The notes under the pieces are model-generated. The model was not told where the DNA came from and did no database searches. It worked only from the letters and a program-made list of their open reading frames with translations. Positions 26,948 through 35,764 of a stretch of 64,000 nucleotides of DNA are shown piece after piece (the stretch's first letter is position 1; each line of letters starts with the position of its first letter). This stretch comes from Bacteroidales bacterium. Lineage in GTDB: Bacteria > Bacteroidota > Bacteroidia > Bacteroidales > P3. Location of the stretch: positions 1 to 64,000 of the forward strand of contig JAEEZY010000012.1 in assembly GCA_016292015.1 (NCBI GenBank), given 5' to 3'. A program made the position numbers and the translations under genes.

Positions 26948-29782
26948 ATGAGAAAATTTTGTTGCCTTATTGCTGTGGTGGTGCTATTGTTTTCGTGCAA
27001 TCGAGGGAAGCAGCTCACAGATTATGTTAATCCGTTTGTGGGTACAGACGGGCATGGGCACACATACCCTGGCGCCATAGTGCCGTTTGGCATGATACAA
27101 CCAGGTCCAGACACACGGCTGGAGGGCTGGGATGGATGCAGCGGCTACCACTATACTGACGACACGGTATATGGATTCAGCCAGACGCACCTGAGTGGTA
27201 CGGGATGCGAGGACCTGTGTGACCTCTTGTTGATGCCGATAGACGAGTCGTTTGTATATGACGGTGAGAGTTTGAAGAGCACTGACTACTGCTCGCATTT
27301 CACGCATAAGAAGGAGACTGCCCGCCCTGGATATTACAGCGTGCATCTGGACAGGAACGGAGTGGATGTGGAGCTGACCTGCGACAAGAGGAGGGCGGCA
27401 CACCGCTACAGATATGCCAAAGAGAACCACAACGGCTTTGTGATAGACTTGCAGCACAGAGACAAGTTGCTGTCGGGTGGGATTAGTTGGCAGCAGTCGG
27501 AAGAATGTGGGAATGACATAATTGTCGGACATAGGCACAGCGCATCGTGGAATCCCGATCAGCACTTGTATTTCGCAATAGAGAGCGACCAGAAGATAGA
27601 GAGTGTGGAGATTGTGAACGATAGCACTCAGGCAGTGGTGCGGTTTGCAGAGGGAGTGAAAGTGGCAACGCTGAGGGTGGCAATATCGGGAGTGGACGAA
27701 GCTGGAGCGGTGAAAAACCTGAACAGCGATGAGAAGAAGAGCTTCGACGAGATGAAGTCGGCTGCTAACGATATATGGGAATCGGAACTCTCGAAGATAA
27801 AGGTTGAGGGGGGTACAAAAGAGCAGAAAAGATGTTTCTATACAGCGTTGTACCACTGTATGACCTCTCCGTATCTGTGGAGTGATGCGGATGGACGCTA
27901 CAGGGGACAGGACGGGGAAATACACGAGGTGGACGGAGAGCACGAGATGTACACCGTGTTTTCGCTGTGGGACACATACAGAGCGTTGCATCCACTACTC
28001 ACCATCATCGACCGTCAGCGCACGGAGAACTTTATTTATAGCATACTGAAACACTATGAGCAGGGAGGGGAGACAACGATGTGGGAACTGGCGGCTCACG
28101 AGACGCACTGTATGATAGGCTATCACGCCGCGCCTGTTGTCCTTGAGGCTGCGGTGGCCGGCATACTCGACGAGTGGCCTGACAGTCTTAAGTTTAAGTT
28201 GCTGGAGGGCTTGATGGTCACGTCGAACCTTGAGAAGTACGGGCGTTCCGCCTACGCACAGCAAGGGTATCTCAGCAGTGAGGAGGACAACGAGTCTGTG
28301 TCGAAGACTCTGGAATACGCCTACGACGACTGGTGCATAGCGCAGTTTGCCGCTATGATAGGGAGCGTGGAGCAAGACGCCACCTTTCTCAACCACATCT
28401 ACGACACATATATGAAGAGGTCGCAGTCGTGGAGGAACCTAATGGATGAGGATGGATATATGCATCCGATGCGAAACGGCGGTTTTATGACACCGTTCAA
28501 CCCAACTGAAATCAACAACAACTACACCGAAGGCAACTCGTGGCAATACAGCACGTACGTGCCGCACGATGTCTATGGATGGATAGAGTTGCAGGGAGGA
28601 GAAGACGGTGCAGGACGTTTTCTGGATTCGCTATTTTTCGGTTCGTCGCAGCTTAGCGGACGGGATCAGGTGGATGTCACCGGTTTGGTGGGACAGTATG
28701 CCCACGGCAACGAACCCTCGCACCACGCCGCCTACCTCTACACATACGTAGGACACCCCGAGAGGACGCAGAAGCTGGTCAGCCATATAGTTCACACCCT
28801 CTACAGTTCGCGCCCCGACGGGCTATGTGGCAACGAGGATTGCGGACAGATGAGTGCTTGGTATGTGATGAGCACTATGGGATTCTATCCAGTTTGTCCA
28901 GGCAGTGGCGAGTATGTCACCGTCAAACCACTGTTCAATAAGGTGACGATAACGGTGCCAGACAGAGAACAGATAGTTATAGACAGTAAAACCTGGCAGA
29001 ACGGGAAGTTCTGGAGACAGGGTGAGTTCTACGACCACTCCGTATCAACAACGGCACAACATGAGATAATTACCCCTACACCTTGGTTTTCAGACTGGCG
29101 TCAGCGATTCGACACCTGCCGTATGGTGGATATCTCGGTCAGAAGCGATGCCTATATCTACTACACTACGGATGGCAGTCAGCCTGACACTTCATCGTCG
29201 CTTTTCACAGAACCGTTCCCGGTAAGGGACGACGTGACAGTCAAGGCTGTGGCCTACAGTCCAGAGACAGGCTACAGCAATGTGGTGACACAATATCTTA
29301 CTCGATTTGTGGCCGACAAGCGTCTGACATACGTCACAGAACCCGATCCGCAATACTATGAGAACGGAGCAGAAGGACTGGTTGATCACCTGTATGGTCA
29401 GGAGAACTACAGGATAGGCGGCTGGCAAGGGTGGCAGAAGGACATGGAGGTGGTGATAGATTTGCTTGAGCCGCGCGAGATACACTCTGTGGGTGCCTCT
29501 TGCCTTGAGGATACGCGCAGCTGGGTGTTCTTCCCGTCAGCGATAGAGGCAAGTGTGTCGGACGACGGCAAGGAATACCGTCCCTTCGCCTCACAACCCA
29601 CCGGCTACGAGCCAGTGGCCGACAATGCAGGCACAAAGGGCATCAAGGTGTTTTCTGTCAAAGGCAACGCCAAGGCACGCTATGTAAGGCTGAAAGTGAA
29701 GAACTTCGGCAAGATGCCCGCATGGCACATAAGTGCCGGTGAGCAGGCGTGGCTGTTTGTTGACGAGGTGGAGGTGAAGTAG
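26948..29782 (+). CDS. GH92 alpha-mannosidase lipoprotein with C-terminal binding domains
   Basis: The ATG at 26948 gives 944 residues beginning MRKFCCLIAVVVLLFSCNRG, a lipoprotein signal with lipobox cysteine. The upstream TTG at 26888 would hide this signal. The GH92 catalytic part carries DYVNPFVGTDGHGHTYPGA and LSGTGCEDLCDLLLMP, then the (alpha/alpha) barrel with GNSWQYSTYVPHDVYG and NEDCGQMSAWYVMS. After residue 710 come a chitobiase C-terminal-like domain (YIYYTTDGSQPDTSSS) and an F5/8-type C domain. GH92 enzymes remove alpha-mannose from N-glycans or mannan. No SusC/SusD pair is nearby, so it is a lone enzyme rather than a polysaccharide-utilisation locus. Confidence 0.92.
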   Translation: MRKFCCLIAVVVLLFSCNRGKQLTDYVNPFVGTDGHGHTYPGAIVPFGMIQPGPDTRLEGWDGCSGYHYTDDTVYGFSQTHLSGTGCEDLCDLLLMPIDESFVYDGESLKSTDYCSHFTHKKETARPGYYSVHLDRNGVDVELTCDKRRAAHRYRYAKENHNGFVIDLQHRDKLLSGGISWQQSEECGNDIIVGHRHSASWNPDQHLYFAIESDQKIESVEIVNDSTQAVVRFAEGVKVATLRVAISGVDEAGAVKNLNSDEKKSFDEMKSAANDIWESELSKIKVEGGTKEQKRCFYTALYHCMTSPYLWSDADGRYRGQDGEIHEVDGEHEMYTVFSLWDTYRALHPLLTIIDRQRTENFIYSILKHYEQGGETTMWELAAHETHCMIGYHAAPVVLEAAVAGILDEWPDSLKFKLLEGLMVTSNLEKYGRSAYAQQGYLSSEEDNESVSKTLEYAYDDWCIAQFAAMIGSVEQDATFLNHIYDTYMKRSQSWRNLMDEDGYMHPMRNGGFMTPFNPTEINNNYTEGNSWQYSTYVPHDVYGWIELQGGEDGAGRFLDSLFFGSSQLSGRDQVDVTGLVGQYAHGNEPSHHAAYLYTYVGHPERTQKLVSHIVHTLYSSRPDGLCGNEDCGQMSAWYVMSTMGFYPVCPGSGEYVTVKPLFNKVTITVPDREQIVIDSKTWQNGKFWRQGEFYDHSVSTTAQHEIITPTPWFSDWRQRFDTCRMVDISVRSDAYIYYTTDGSQPDTSSSLFTEPFPVRDDVTVKAVAYSPETGYSNVVTQYLTRFVADKRLTYVTEPDPQYYENGAEGLVDHLYGQENYRIGGWQGWQKDMEVVIDLLEPREIHSVGASCLEDTRSWVFFPSAIEASVSDDGKEYRPFASQPTGYEPVADNAGTKGIKVFSVKGNAKARYVRLKVKNFGKMPAWHISAGEQAWLFVDEVEVK

Positions 29783-29789
29783 GGACTTT

Positions 29790-29821
29790 TGGATAAATAT
29801 GGATTAATGGATAAATATGGA
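29790..29821 (+). repeat. 14-nt direct repeat after the GH92 gene
   Basis: TGGATAAATATGGA occurs at 29790-29803 and again at 29808-29821, separated by four bases. It lies between the GH92 stop codon and the promoter of RNA element C. Function unknown. Confidence 0.6.
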
Positions 29822-29850
29822 GTCCTATAAATAAAATCCAATCAATTGTG

Positions 29851-29858
29851 TATCTTTG
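29851..29858 (+). promoter_or_regulatory. -7 box of RNA element C
   Basis: TATCTTTG, an exact -7 box followed by CACCGC, sits at the same distance from the RNA start as in copies A and B. No good -33 TTTG is visible 19-20 nt upstream. Confidence 0.6.
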
Positions 29859-29864
29859 CACCGC

Positions 29865-30100
29865 AACCTAACCCACAAATATGACTTAACGGCAATAAGA
29901 TAGAAAACCACTATTGAGCTTGACGCTCTTGTTCCCACATGACAAAGCTGGTAACTTTATGGAACGGGGACGGGAAGCGGAGGGTTCACGCCAAGGCGTG
30001 GATCGTTTCGTTCCTTATTCGTTCCAGAGGTAACACCAGCACCTGTCATGTGAGTAAGGAAAAGAAATAACGAAAAGACCGCGCCTTTCTTCTTTCTCTT
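29865..30100 (+). ncRNA. Structured leader RNA, diverged copy C of the family
   Basis: Little primary sequence is shared with copies A and B, but the architecture is the same. Helices are a 29932-29935/30058-30061 (TTCC/GGAA), b 29936-29944/30044-30052 (CACATGACA/TGTCATGTG), c 29947-29952/30035-30040 (GCTGGT/ACCAGC) and e 29960-29966/30020-30026 (TGGAACG/CGTTCCA). The crossing d 29995-30001/30079-30085 pairs GGCGTGG with CCGCGCC, followed by a TTTCTTC-type pyrimidine run. Two GTTCC motifs sit in the e' region as in the other copies. The 5' hairpins of A and B are absent. The next gene starts 88 nt downstream, after another hairpin (TCGGCTT/AAGCCGA, 30112-30147). Confidence 0.7.
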
Positions 30101-30187
30101 AATTTTGAACATCGGCTTTCGGCTCATAAAAAGAGCAGGGAAGCCGAAAACTGTATTATAGAGTAGGCACCATAGATACTTGAAAAA

Positions 30188-30889
30188 ATGGCAGAAATGG
30201 CATTAGGTTATGGCAGCGAATACCAACTGCTGCGTTATTTGGGGCACCACCGCAATTATCTCAACAAAAAGATTCAAGGCGTGACCGGGAGTGATAGCCC
30301 CATTGAATGGATGGATTATCCTGTGGATTCTAAGAGAGATTCAAAAGATGGAGAGTGGACGGGAATAACGTTCCTCAAACATCTAAAATCAACGCTGTCC
30401 TTGAATTACGGTGAAATAGAAAAAGCATGGGGAGATTTTTGGCCTAAAGGAGGAACACAACAGTCGTGGGACGGCATATTTGTACAGGATAAAACCATAT
30501 ATCTTGTTGAGGCAAAAGCACATGTCGAGGAAATGAGGTCAACTCCATGCGGAGCAAATGAGAAAAGCTGTGAGATTATCAAGAAAGCCTTGAAAAGTGT
30601 TACAAAGGATGCAAAACTAGCGGATAGCTTGATGAATTCGAACCTCTACCAACTTGCTAACCGTATAGCCTTTGTACACTTCCTTAAGGAGCATGGAGTC
30701 ACGGCAAAACTCTGCTATATTTTCTTTTTGAACGACAAACATTGGAAAGATGCAGTAATGAACAAAAGCGAATATGAAGACTTATTTGACAGCGAATGCA
30801 ACAAACTGAAATTGTCTCAGAATCAAAAAACAGAGATTATTAAGGTTTATGTCGATGCCGAAAAAGACGGTTTTGACAGACAACGATAG
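30188..30889 (+). CDS. Probable PD-(D/E)XK nuclease-fold protein, unknown function
   Basis: A 233-residue soluble protein without signal peptide. WDGIFVQDKTIYLVEAKAH (about residues 98-116) has the spacing of a PD-(D/E)XK active site: an aspartate, a hydrophobic strand, then E-x-K. The C-terminal half is mostly helical and polar. The family is not recognised. It might be a restriction-like nuclease or a structural relative without activity. It is the first gene after RNA element C and is followed closely by two envelope-protein genes that look unrelated, in an AT-richer accessory stretch. Confidence 0.55.
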   Translation: MAEMALGYGSEYQLLRYLGHHRNYLNKKIQGVTGSDSPIEWMDYPVDSKRDSKDGEWTGITFLKHLKSTLSLNYGEIEKAWGDFWPKGGTQQSWDGIFVQDKTIYLVEAKAHVEEMRSTPCGANEKSCEIIKKALKSVTKDAKLADSLMNSNLYQLANRIAFVHFLKEHGVTAKLCYIFFLNDKHWKDAVMNKSEYEDLFDSECNKLKLSQNQKTEIIKVYVDAEKDGFDRQR

Positions 30890-30921
30890 AAACAAATTCA
30901 ATAATTTAACACCAATAAGCT

Positions 30922-31668
30922 ATGAATAAAATTATTACGACAATAACTTACACAATAGTTTCGGTTATCCTTGTGAGCTGCAACAATGCACAGAAAATCG
31001 ATGAAACTGTCTCGGAAGCTGCCATAAGTTCAGATGAAACAAACAAAACATTCATTCTTACCGAATCAGGGGTGGACATACTGCAGTTTGAGAAACCGTT
31101 TGAAAGACATCCCAACAATGCTGCTGTGTATGATTCTTTTGAATATAACTCCGAAAGAGAGTACTATACATTGTTCAAGAAAGGTGTGGAGATTGGTTAT
31201 GCAGTCGGAAGCGATAATTTATATTGTTTGATGATTAAGACGCCAAATGTTGTTACGTGTAATGGCATACATATTGGCATGACGGTGCGTGAGTGCCTTT
31301 CAAAAGACAGTGTTCTGGCGGAGACTTCTGTGAATGATTTTTTCGATGATCTCCCGACACTCTTTATCAGTTATAAAAATATGTTTTTTGTAAACTCGAA
31401 AGGTTTTTCTCAATCCGGCTTGGAAAAATGGAATCAAATGATAGAGACGGCAAAGAGACAAATTAGAGAAAGTGGTCAAGGAGAGAATTATTTTTATGAG
31501 GGTGCCTCAGCCATTTTATCTGCCACAGACTTTCAAGCCGATGATACAATAGAGTTCATTGAGGCTTATTGGGGAACAGAACCGTTTTATGTTTATGGTC
31601 AAGCTTGTGAGTACAACAACACAGATCCAGATGTTCTGAAGAAAGAAAAGGCAAAATGTTGGTATTAG
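30922..31668 (+). CDS. Putative lipoprotein, unknown function
   Basis: A 248-residue protein beginning with a signal peptide and a lipobox-like cysteine (IVSVILVSCNNAQ), so probably lipidated and exported. The mature part is acidic and polar. It contains GIHIGMTVRECLSKDSVLAE, a segment seen in several envelope proteins of unknown role. No catalytic motif is evident. It lies 32 nt after the nuclease-fold gene and 19 nt before the leucine-rich-repeat gene, so the three may be one transcript. Base composition is AT-rich compared with the housekeeping genes. Confidence 0.6.
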   Translation: MNKIITTITYTIVSVILVSCNNAQKIDETVSEAAISSDETNKTFILTESGVDILQFEKPFERHPNNAAVYDSFEYNSEREYYTLFKKGVEIGYAVGSDNLYCLMIKTPNVVTCNGIHIGMTVRECLSKDSVLAETSVNDFFDDLPTLFISYKNMFFVNSKGFSQSGLEKWNQMIETAKRQIRESGQGENYFYEGASAILSATDFQADDTIEFIEAYWGTEPFYVYGQACEYNNTDPDVLKKEKAKCWY

Positions 31669-31687
31669 ATATTAACTTGCAGGTATT

Positions 31688-33910
31688 ATGAAAAAAATAC
31701 TATTGTTTTTATTATCGGTTATTTTATTGGATACCACATTCGGGCAGGTATTTAAACACACATTTCAAGGCACCACGGTTGAATACAGAGTAATATCTGT
31801 TCCAAAACATGAGGTTGCTGTCGAATATGTTCCCAAAAACGCAGTTTCTGTTACAATACCTTCAGAAGTACCTTTTAATGGAGAGATCTTCAATGTGACA
31901 CAAATAAATAGTGGTGGAGATAGAAAAGGATGGTTGGATGCTCTTTTGACATATGGCCTAGATGACGAAAAATATTATGCATTTAGTTATTGTAAATTGC
32001 TAAAATCAGTTACACTGCCCAATACGATTAAAGTTATTGGGAATGATGCGTTTATAGGTTGCACTTGGTTAAGGCAAATTCATTTTTCGTCAAAATTGGA
32101 AAATATAAGAAATAGTGCATTCGCATGGTGTGAGAGTTTAACCTCAATACACCTCCCATCTTCGGTTAAAGTAGAAGATCGAGCGTTTTATGGGTGTGAT
32201 GGTCTAAAAAACATCACACTTTCGCCCAAAACTGGTTTTATCGTTAAATCAATAGAAGGAAAGAAAATCTTAGTACTCCTTACAGATGAAGAAATATCAG
32301 AAGAATCATTTGGAAAAAATTACGTAACAATCAATAGAATATCTTTTTGTGAGTATGTTAAATCCTCCCCAAGTTACTATCTTGACCAAACAAAAGGGAA
32401 ACCACAGGGATCTATTGTAAAAAGAATCTTATTGGATGCGGGATATGTTGAAGCAGTTCAATCTTTTTATCCCAATGACCCTGAGGTGGACTCCATTATG
32501 TCAAGGATAACAATGAAACAATATATTGATAGTGGTGATTATGCCTTTGAAAAATTTGATTATGAAAAAGCTAAACAATATTATGAGGAAGCATTAATCA
32601 TAAGTTCTGGTGATAATCAAACTATATCTAAAATCGAAAAAGTTAATAATGCAATTCTAGAACAGGAGCGCGTACAAGCCGAGCAGGAACGACAACGCAA
32701 GGAGGCTGAGGAGAAAGCCCGCAGAGAGAAGGAAATCAGAGACGTAGAGTCTTTAGTTGGCAATAATATAGCCCAAGCTAGGAGTAATAGAGAAACTGGA
32801 AAGTTGCAGGCGGCTGCGGTCTTGTTGCAGGAAGGTATTGATGCTACAATATCACATAATCATGACTACCGCAAAGAGGAGATGGTACAGTTATTGGATA
32901 CGATAAGGCAATTGCAGTCCGAGGTTTCCGACACCAGCAAGGTTTTGGACTATAAAAGGTTCCGTCCAGACCTTTATGAGGCCACCGACATTAGGCTTAC
33001 AAACAGAATACAGAACTACCTGACTAATCGTGACAAGAGGGAGAAACGCAACAACATCTCATTTACGTTGAACACTTTTAGCCAACCAGGAGTTTTTCAA
33101 ATAGAGAAATCGTCAAGGGCATTGAAGGAATTCTCCAATACAACCGTTGCAGTTGAAAAGTTGCAACCCCTTATCATCGACGAGAGTCAGGTGAAAGCAC
33201 AGGCCTCATTCAATTACACATTCGAGTATGCGAGCGGAACGGTAAAGGTGAAACAAAAAGATGCATTACGGCGTGTAAATGTTAAATTTGATGTTAGTCC
33301 GGACCTCGAACAGAAAATCTCAACGGAGGTTACAGACAAAATGTCAAAGCTTTCCTCGTGGGAGTATAGTGGACGGTATAAATTCCACGTGACATCGATG
33401 GACATAAATGGTCAGATGCATCATACTATGATTTTGAAGAAGGTGCATCTGTACAATGGCCCGCAGAATTTCCTGCGCTCGCTTATAGTGCCAGGATGGG
33501 GGGACAAGTACGTGAAAGATGACAGGAAATTCGACTGGTGGAAGACGGTAATCTCGTATGGAGCTACCGCCGCCGGAACGGGAATAGTATTGTACACTAA
33601 TAAGATGAAAAAGGCTCAGGAAACCATTAGTTATGAGAAAGTGGTTACGGGTTATAATAGCGATGGAACTCCAATTTATTATGATAAGCCTGTTTCTAAC
33701 AGCACTAATAACAATGGACTGTCTGCTTATTACGGTTACATTGGTTATGGACTCATTGCCGTAGGTGTTGGCATGTGGTTGTACGATGTAATCTATGTCG
33801 GAGTAAAGGGAACCAAGAACAAGAATGAGGAGAAAGCACAGATGGGCTGGTACCTTACATACGAAGTCGCAAACAATGCCCCCGAGGTGGGCTATTCTTT
33901 GAGGTTTTGA
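31688..33910 (+). CDS. Secreted leucine-rich-repeat / TPR / coiled-coil protein
   Basis: A 740-residue protein with a signal peptide (KKILLFLLSVILLDTTFGQ). A BspA-type leucine-rich-repeat region (about residues 60-190) has units such as LKSVTLPNTIKVIGNDAFIG and LTSIHLPSSVKVEDRAFYG. A TPR-like segment follows (YEKAKQYYEEALIISSGDN, about 290-315), then a charged coiled coil (about 320-350) and a beta-rich region. One or two hydrophobic segments near residues 625-645 and 680-705 suggest membrane association. BspA-like repeats often bind host or bacterial surface ligands. There is no T9SS sorting domain at the C-terminus. Exact function unknown. Confidence 0.65.
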   Translation: MKKILLFLLSVILLDTTFGQVFKHTFQGTTVEYRVISVPKHEVAVEYVPKNAVSVTIPSEVPFNGEIFNVTQINSGGDRKGWLDALLTYGLDDEKYYAFSYCKLLKSVTLPNTIKVIGNDAFIGCTWLRQIHFSSKLENIRNSAFAWCESLTSIHLPSSVKVEDRAFYGCDGLKNITLSPKTGFIVKSIEGKKILVLLTDEEISEESFGKNYVTINRISFCEYVKSSPSYYLDQTKGKPQGSIVKRILLDAGYVEAVQSFYPNDPEVDSIMSRITMKQYIDSGDYAFEKFDYEKAKQYYEEALIISSGDNQTISKIEKVNNAILEQERVQAEQERQRKEAEEKARREKEIRDVESLVGNNIAQARSNRETGKLQAAAVLLQEGIDATISHNHDYRKEEMVQLLDTIRQLQSEVSDTSKVLDYKRFRPDLYEATDIRLTNRIQNYLTNRDKREKRNNISFTLNTFSQPGVFQIEKSSRALKEFSNTTVAVEKLQPLIIDESQVKAQASFNYTFEYASGTVKVKQKDALRRVNVKFDVSPDLEQKISTEVTDKMSKLSSWEYSGRYKFHVTSMDINGQMHHTMILKKVHLYNGPQNFLRSLIVPGWGDKYVKDDRKFDWWKTVISYGATAAGTGIVLYTNKMKKAQETISYEKVVTGYNSDGTPIYYDKPVSNSTNNNGLSAYYGYIGYGLIAVGVGMWLYDVIYVGVKGTKNKNEEKAQMGWYLTYEVANNAPEVGYSLRF

Positions 33911-33942
33911 TTATAAGCTAATGAAGAGACCTGTTCCCGCAT

Positions 33943-33956
33943 AGGTGAGCTCACCT
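33943..33956 (+). repeat. Perfect 14-bp palindrome after the LRR gene
   Basis: AGGTGAGCTCACCT reads the same on both strands, 33 nt after the stop codon of the leucine-rich-repeat gene. No T-run follows. It could be a dimeric protein site or a weak RNA hairpin; neither is supported further. Confidence 0.4.
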
Positions 33957-33980
33957 TGTAAATGCATAAGAATTTTATAG

Positions 33981-34025
33981 TATAATCAAAAAATCTTATA
34001 AGAAATTTTTATTATAATCAAAAAA
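33981..34025 (+). repeat. 13-nt direct repeat in the ATPase promoter region
   Basis: TATAATCAAAAAA occurs at 33981-33993 and 34013-34025, a spacing of 32 bp (about three helical turns). The second copy ends 5 nt before a TTTCTTTG -7 box (34031-34038) that probably drives the ATPase gene. The placement suits a regulator site, but no binding protein is known. Confidence 0.5.
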
Positions 34026-34062
34026 GTTTGTTTCTTTGCAGTTGATAAAATCATACAGAGTC

Positions 34063-35196
34063 ATGATTTATAGACTGATTAAAGAACAGATTGAGAAGCG
34101 ATTATATCGTGGCAAAGTTATTATAGTTGTCGGACCGAGGCAGGTTGGGAAGACGACCTTGTTGCGGATGCTGACGGCGGACTCCAAGCGCAAGGTGACA
34201 GTTTGGAACTGTGACGAGCCTGACGTGCGACGCAGACTTGCAGAACCGACCTCAACCCAATTGGGACAGGAGACTGCCAATGCAGACTTGGTTTTGATTG
34301 ATGAGGCACAACGGGTGCAAAATATAGGTATCACTTTGAAGCTGCTTGTTGACAACTATCCGGAGAAGCAGGTGGTTGTCACTGGTTCGTCGGCCATAGA
34401 ACTCTCTAATTCAATTAACGAACCGCTGACCGGACGCAAGTACGAATATGTGATGTTCCCGTTTTCTGCCGAGGAGTTGATTGGTGAGTTCGGAGCCAAA
34501 GAAGAGAGTCGGATGCTTAAGCGCAGGCTTGTATATGGGTCATATCCCGAGGTTGTGAATCTTGTCGGAGAGGAACGCGAGACATTGACTAATCTGGTAA
34601 GCAGTTATTTATACAAGGACATTTTTTCTTTTCAGGATGTGCGCAAGCCCGAGATTGTGGAACAGCTCTTGCTGGCGTTGGCATTACAGGTTGGAAGCGA
34701 AGTTTCGTTCAACGAACTGGGACGGCTTCTGGGTCTGAATTCTATTACCGTACAGCGGTATATTGACCTGTTGGAGAAATCGTATGTGGTGTTCCATCTT
34801 CGCTCTTTCAGTCGCAACGTGAGGAGTGAGCTGAAGAAAAGTCGGAAGGTGTATTTTTATGACAACGGAGTACGCAACGCCCTGATTGGAGACTATAAAC
34901 CATTGGCGTTGAGAACAGATACGGGTGCTTTATGGGAAAACTACGTTATCAGCGAGCGTATGAAGCACAACGCATACAATGGTTTTTATGGTAAGAGTTA
35001 TTTTTGGCGAACACAACAGCAACAGGAGGTGGATTATTTGGAAGACTACGACGGGGTGTTGCATGCTTACGAGTTCAAGTGGAATCCAAGAAGGCAGGCT
35101 CGTCTGACGGAGACTTTCGCCAAGGGCTATCCCGACCACACTTTCACGGTTGTGACACCGGAAAACTATCAGGATTTTGTCTGCGGAAGAGTGTAG
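34063..35196 (+). CDS. AAA-family ATPase with DUF4143 domain
   Basis: The ATG at 34063 gives 377 residues. An earlier TTG at 34036 lies in the promoter box and was rejected. The N-terminal AAA domain has Walker A VVGPRQVGKTTLLRML and Walker B LVLIDEAQRVQNIG, with sensor-like TGSSAIELSN. A winged-helix-like middle (FNELGRLLGLNSITVQRYI) leads to a DUF4143 domain with a restriction-endonuclease-like core (QQQEVDYLEDYDGVLHAYEFKW). These ATPases are widespread, often multi-copy, and of unclear function; DNA or toxin-antitoxin-related roles have been proposed. It has a separate promoter with a 13-nt direct repeat. Confidence 0.85.
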   Translation: MIYRLIKEQIEKRLYRGKVIIVVGPRQVGKTTLLRMLTADSKRKVTVWNCDEPDVRRRLAEPTSTQLGQETANADLVLIDEAQRVQNIGITLKLLVDNYPEKQVVVTGSSAIELSNSINEPLTGRKYEYVMFPFSAEELIGEFGAKEESRMLKRRLVYGSYPEVVNLVGEERETLTNLVSSYLYKDIFSFQDVRKPEIVEQLLLALALQVGSEVSFNELGRLLGLNSITVQRYIDLLEKSYVVFHLRSFSRNVRSELKKSRKVYFYDNGVRNALIGDYKPLALRTDTGALWENYVISERMKHNAYNGFYGKSYFWRTQQQQEVDYLEDYDGVLHAYEFKWNPRRQARLTETFAKGYPDHTFTVVTPENYQDFVCGRV

Positions 35197-35764
35197 GGGC
35201 AGGTTGTCCAACAGTGCGCGAAAAATGTTTTCCTAAGGCATTTGGTTGTTTCTTTGACATATAAAAACACGAAATGCTCGAAATCTTTTTATTGCGAAAG
35301 GATGCGAAAATAATTAAGCATCGAAGAACTCAAAAAAACTAAAGCACTAAAGGCGCTAGATTATGCCTGCTACCTGCGGGGCACTTATTTCATCCCTCTT
35401 TTTCTTACTGCTCACCCCACACTTGGTGAATCGGGCTCTTACTTTCCTCTTACTGTTGTCTTACTTTTCTCTTACTGTTGTCTTACTTTTGTCTTAGCCA
35501 GTACTTACTTTTGTCTTAGCCAGATAGTATCTATTACTAGGCTATAGCTAGGCTAGTGCTTACTTTTCTCTTACAGGGCACTTGGTATTTTCTTTGGGAG
35601 GTCTTGGTGCGGTTGGGGTGGTTCAAATGTTAAAGTTTTGTAAATCATTAGGTGATGATTTGGGTCTGCAATAATACCGACGTTTTTTCGTTTTATAAGC
35701 AGAGTCCTGTGCGGGACGGGTTGATTGTGCGCATAAGTGTCGAAACCTTAAAACCAGATAAGAT
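35197..35764 (+). other. Intergenic region before the DUF4837 gene
   Basis: About 570 bases without a convincing gene. It contains a 20-22-nt tandem repeat cluster (35437-35523, listed separately) and further single relatives of the unit around 35558-35575. The 120 bases before the DUF4837 start show no exact TAnnTTTG box. No RNA element like A, B or C was found here. Confidence 0.6.
35437..35523 (+). repeat. Intergenic tandem repeats of 20-22 nt
   Basis: A 22-nt unit (CTCTTACTGTTGTCTTAC plus TTTT) is perfectly duplicated at 35447-35468 and 35469-35490. A 20-nt unit CTTACTTTTGTCTTAGCCAG occurs at 35482-35501 and 35504-35523. Degenerate relatives flank both sides. No coding frame crosses it. 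There are no unique spacers and no cas genes, so this is a minisatellite rather than a CRISPR array. Confidence 0.85.

Noticed and set aside
29865..30100. RNA element C as tmRNA, RNase P RNA, SRP RNA or 6S RNA
   Set aside because: None of the conserved sequence blocks of those RNAs is present, and the structure agrees with elements A and B instead. A better 6S candidate lies behind zapA.
35437..35523. CRISPR-like array
   Set aside because: The repeats adjoin or overlap each other with no unique spacers of constant length, and no cas gene is nearby.
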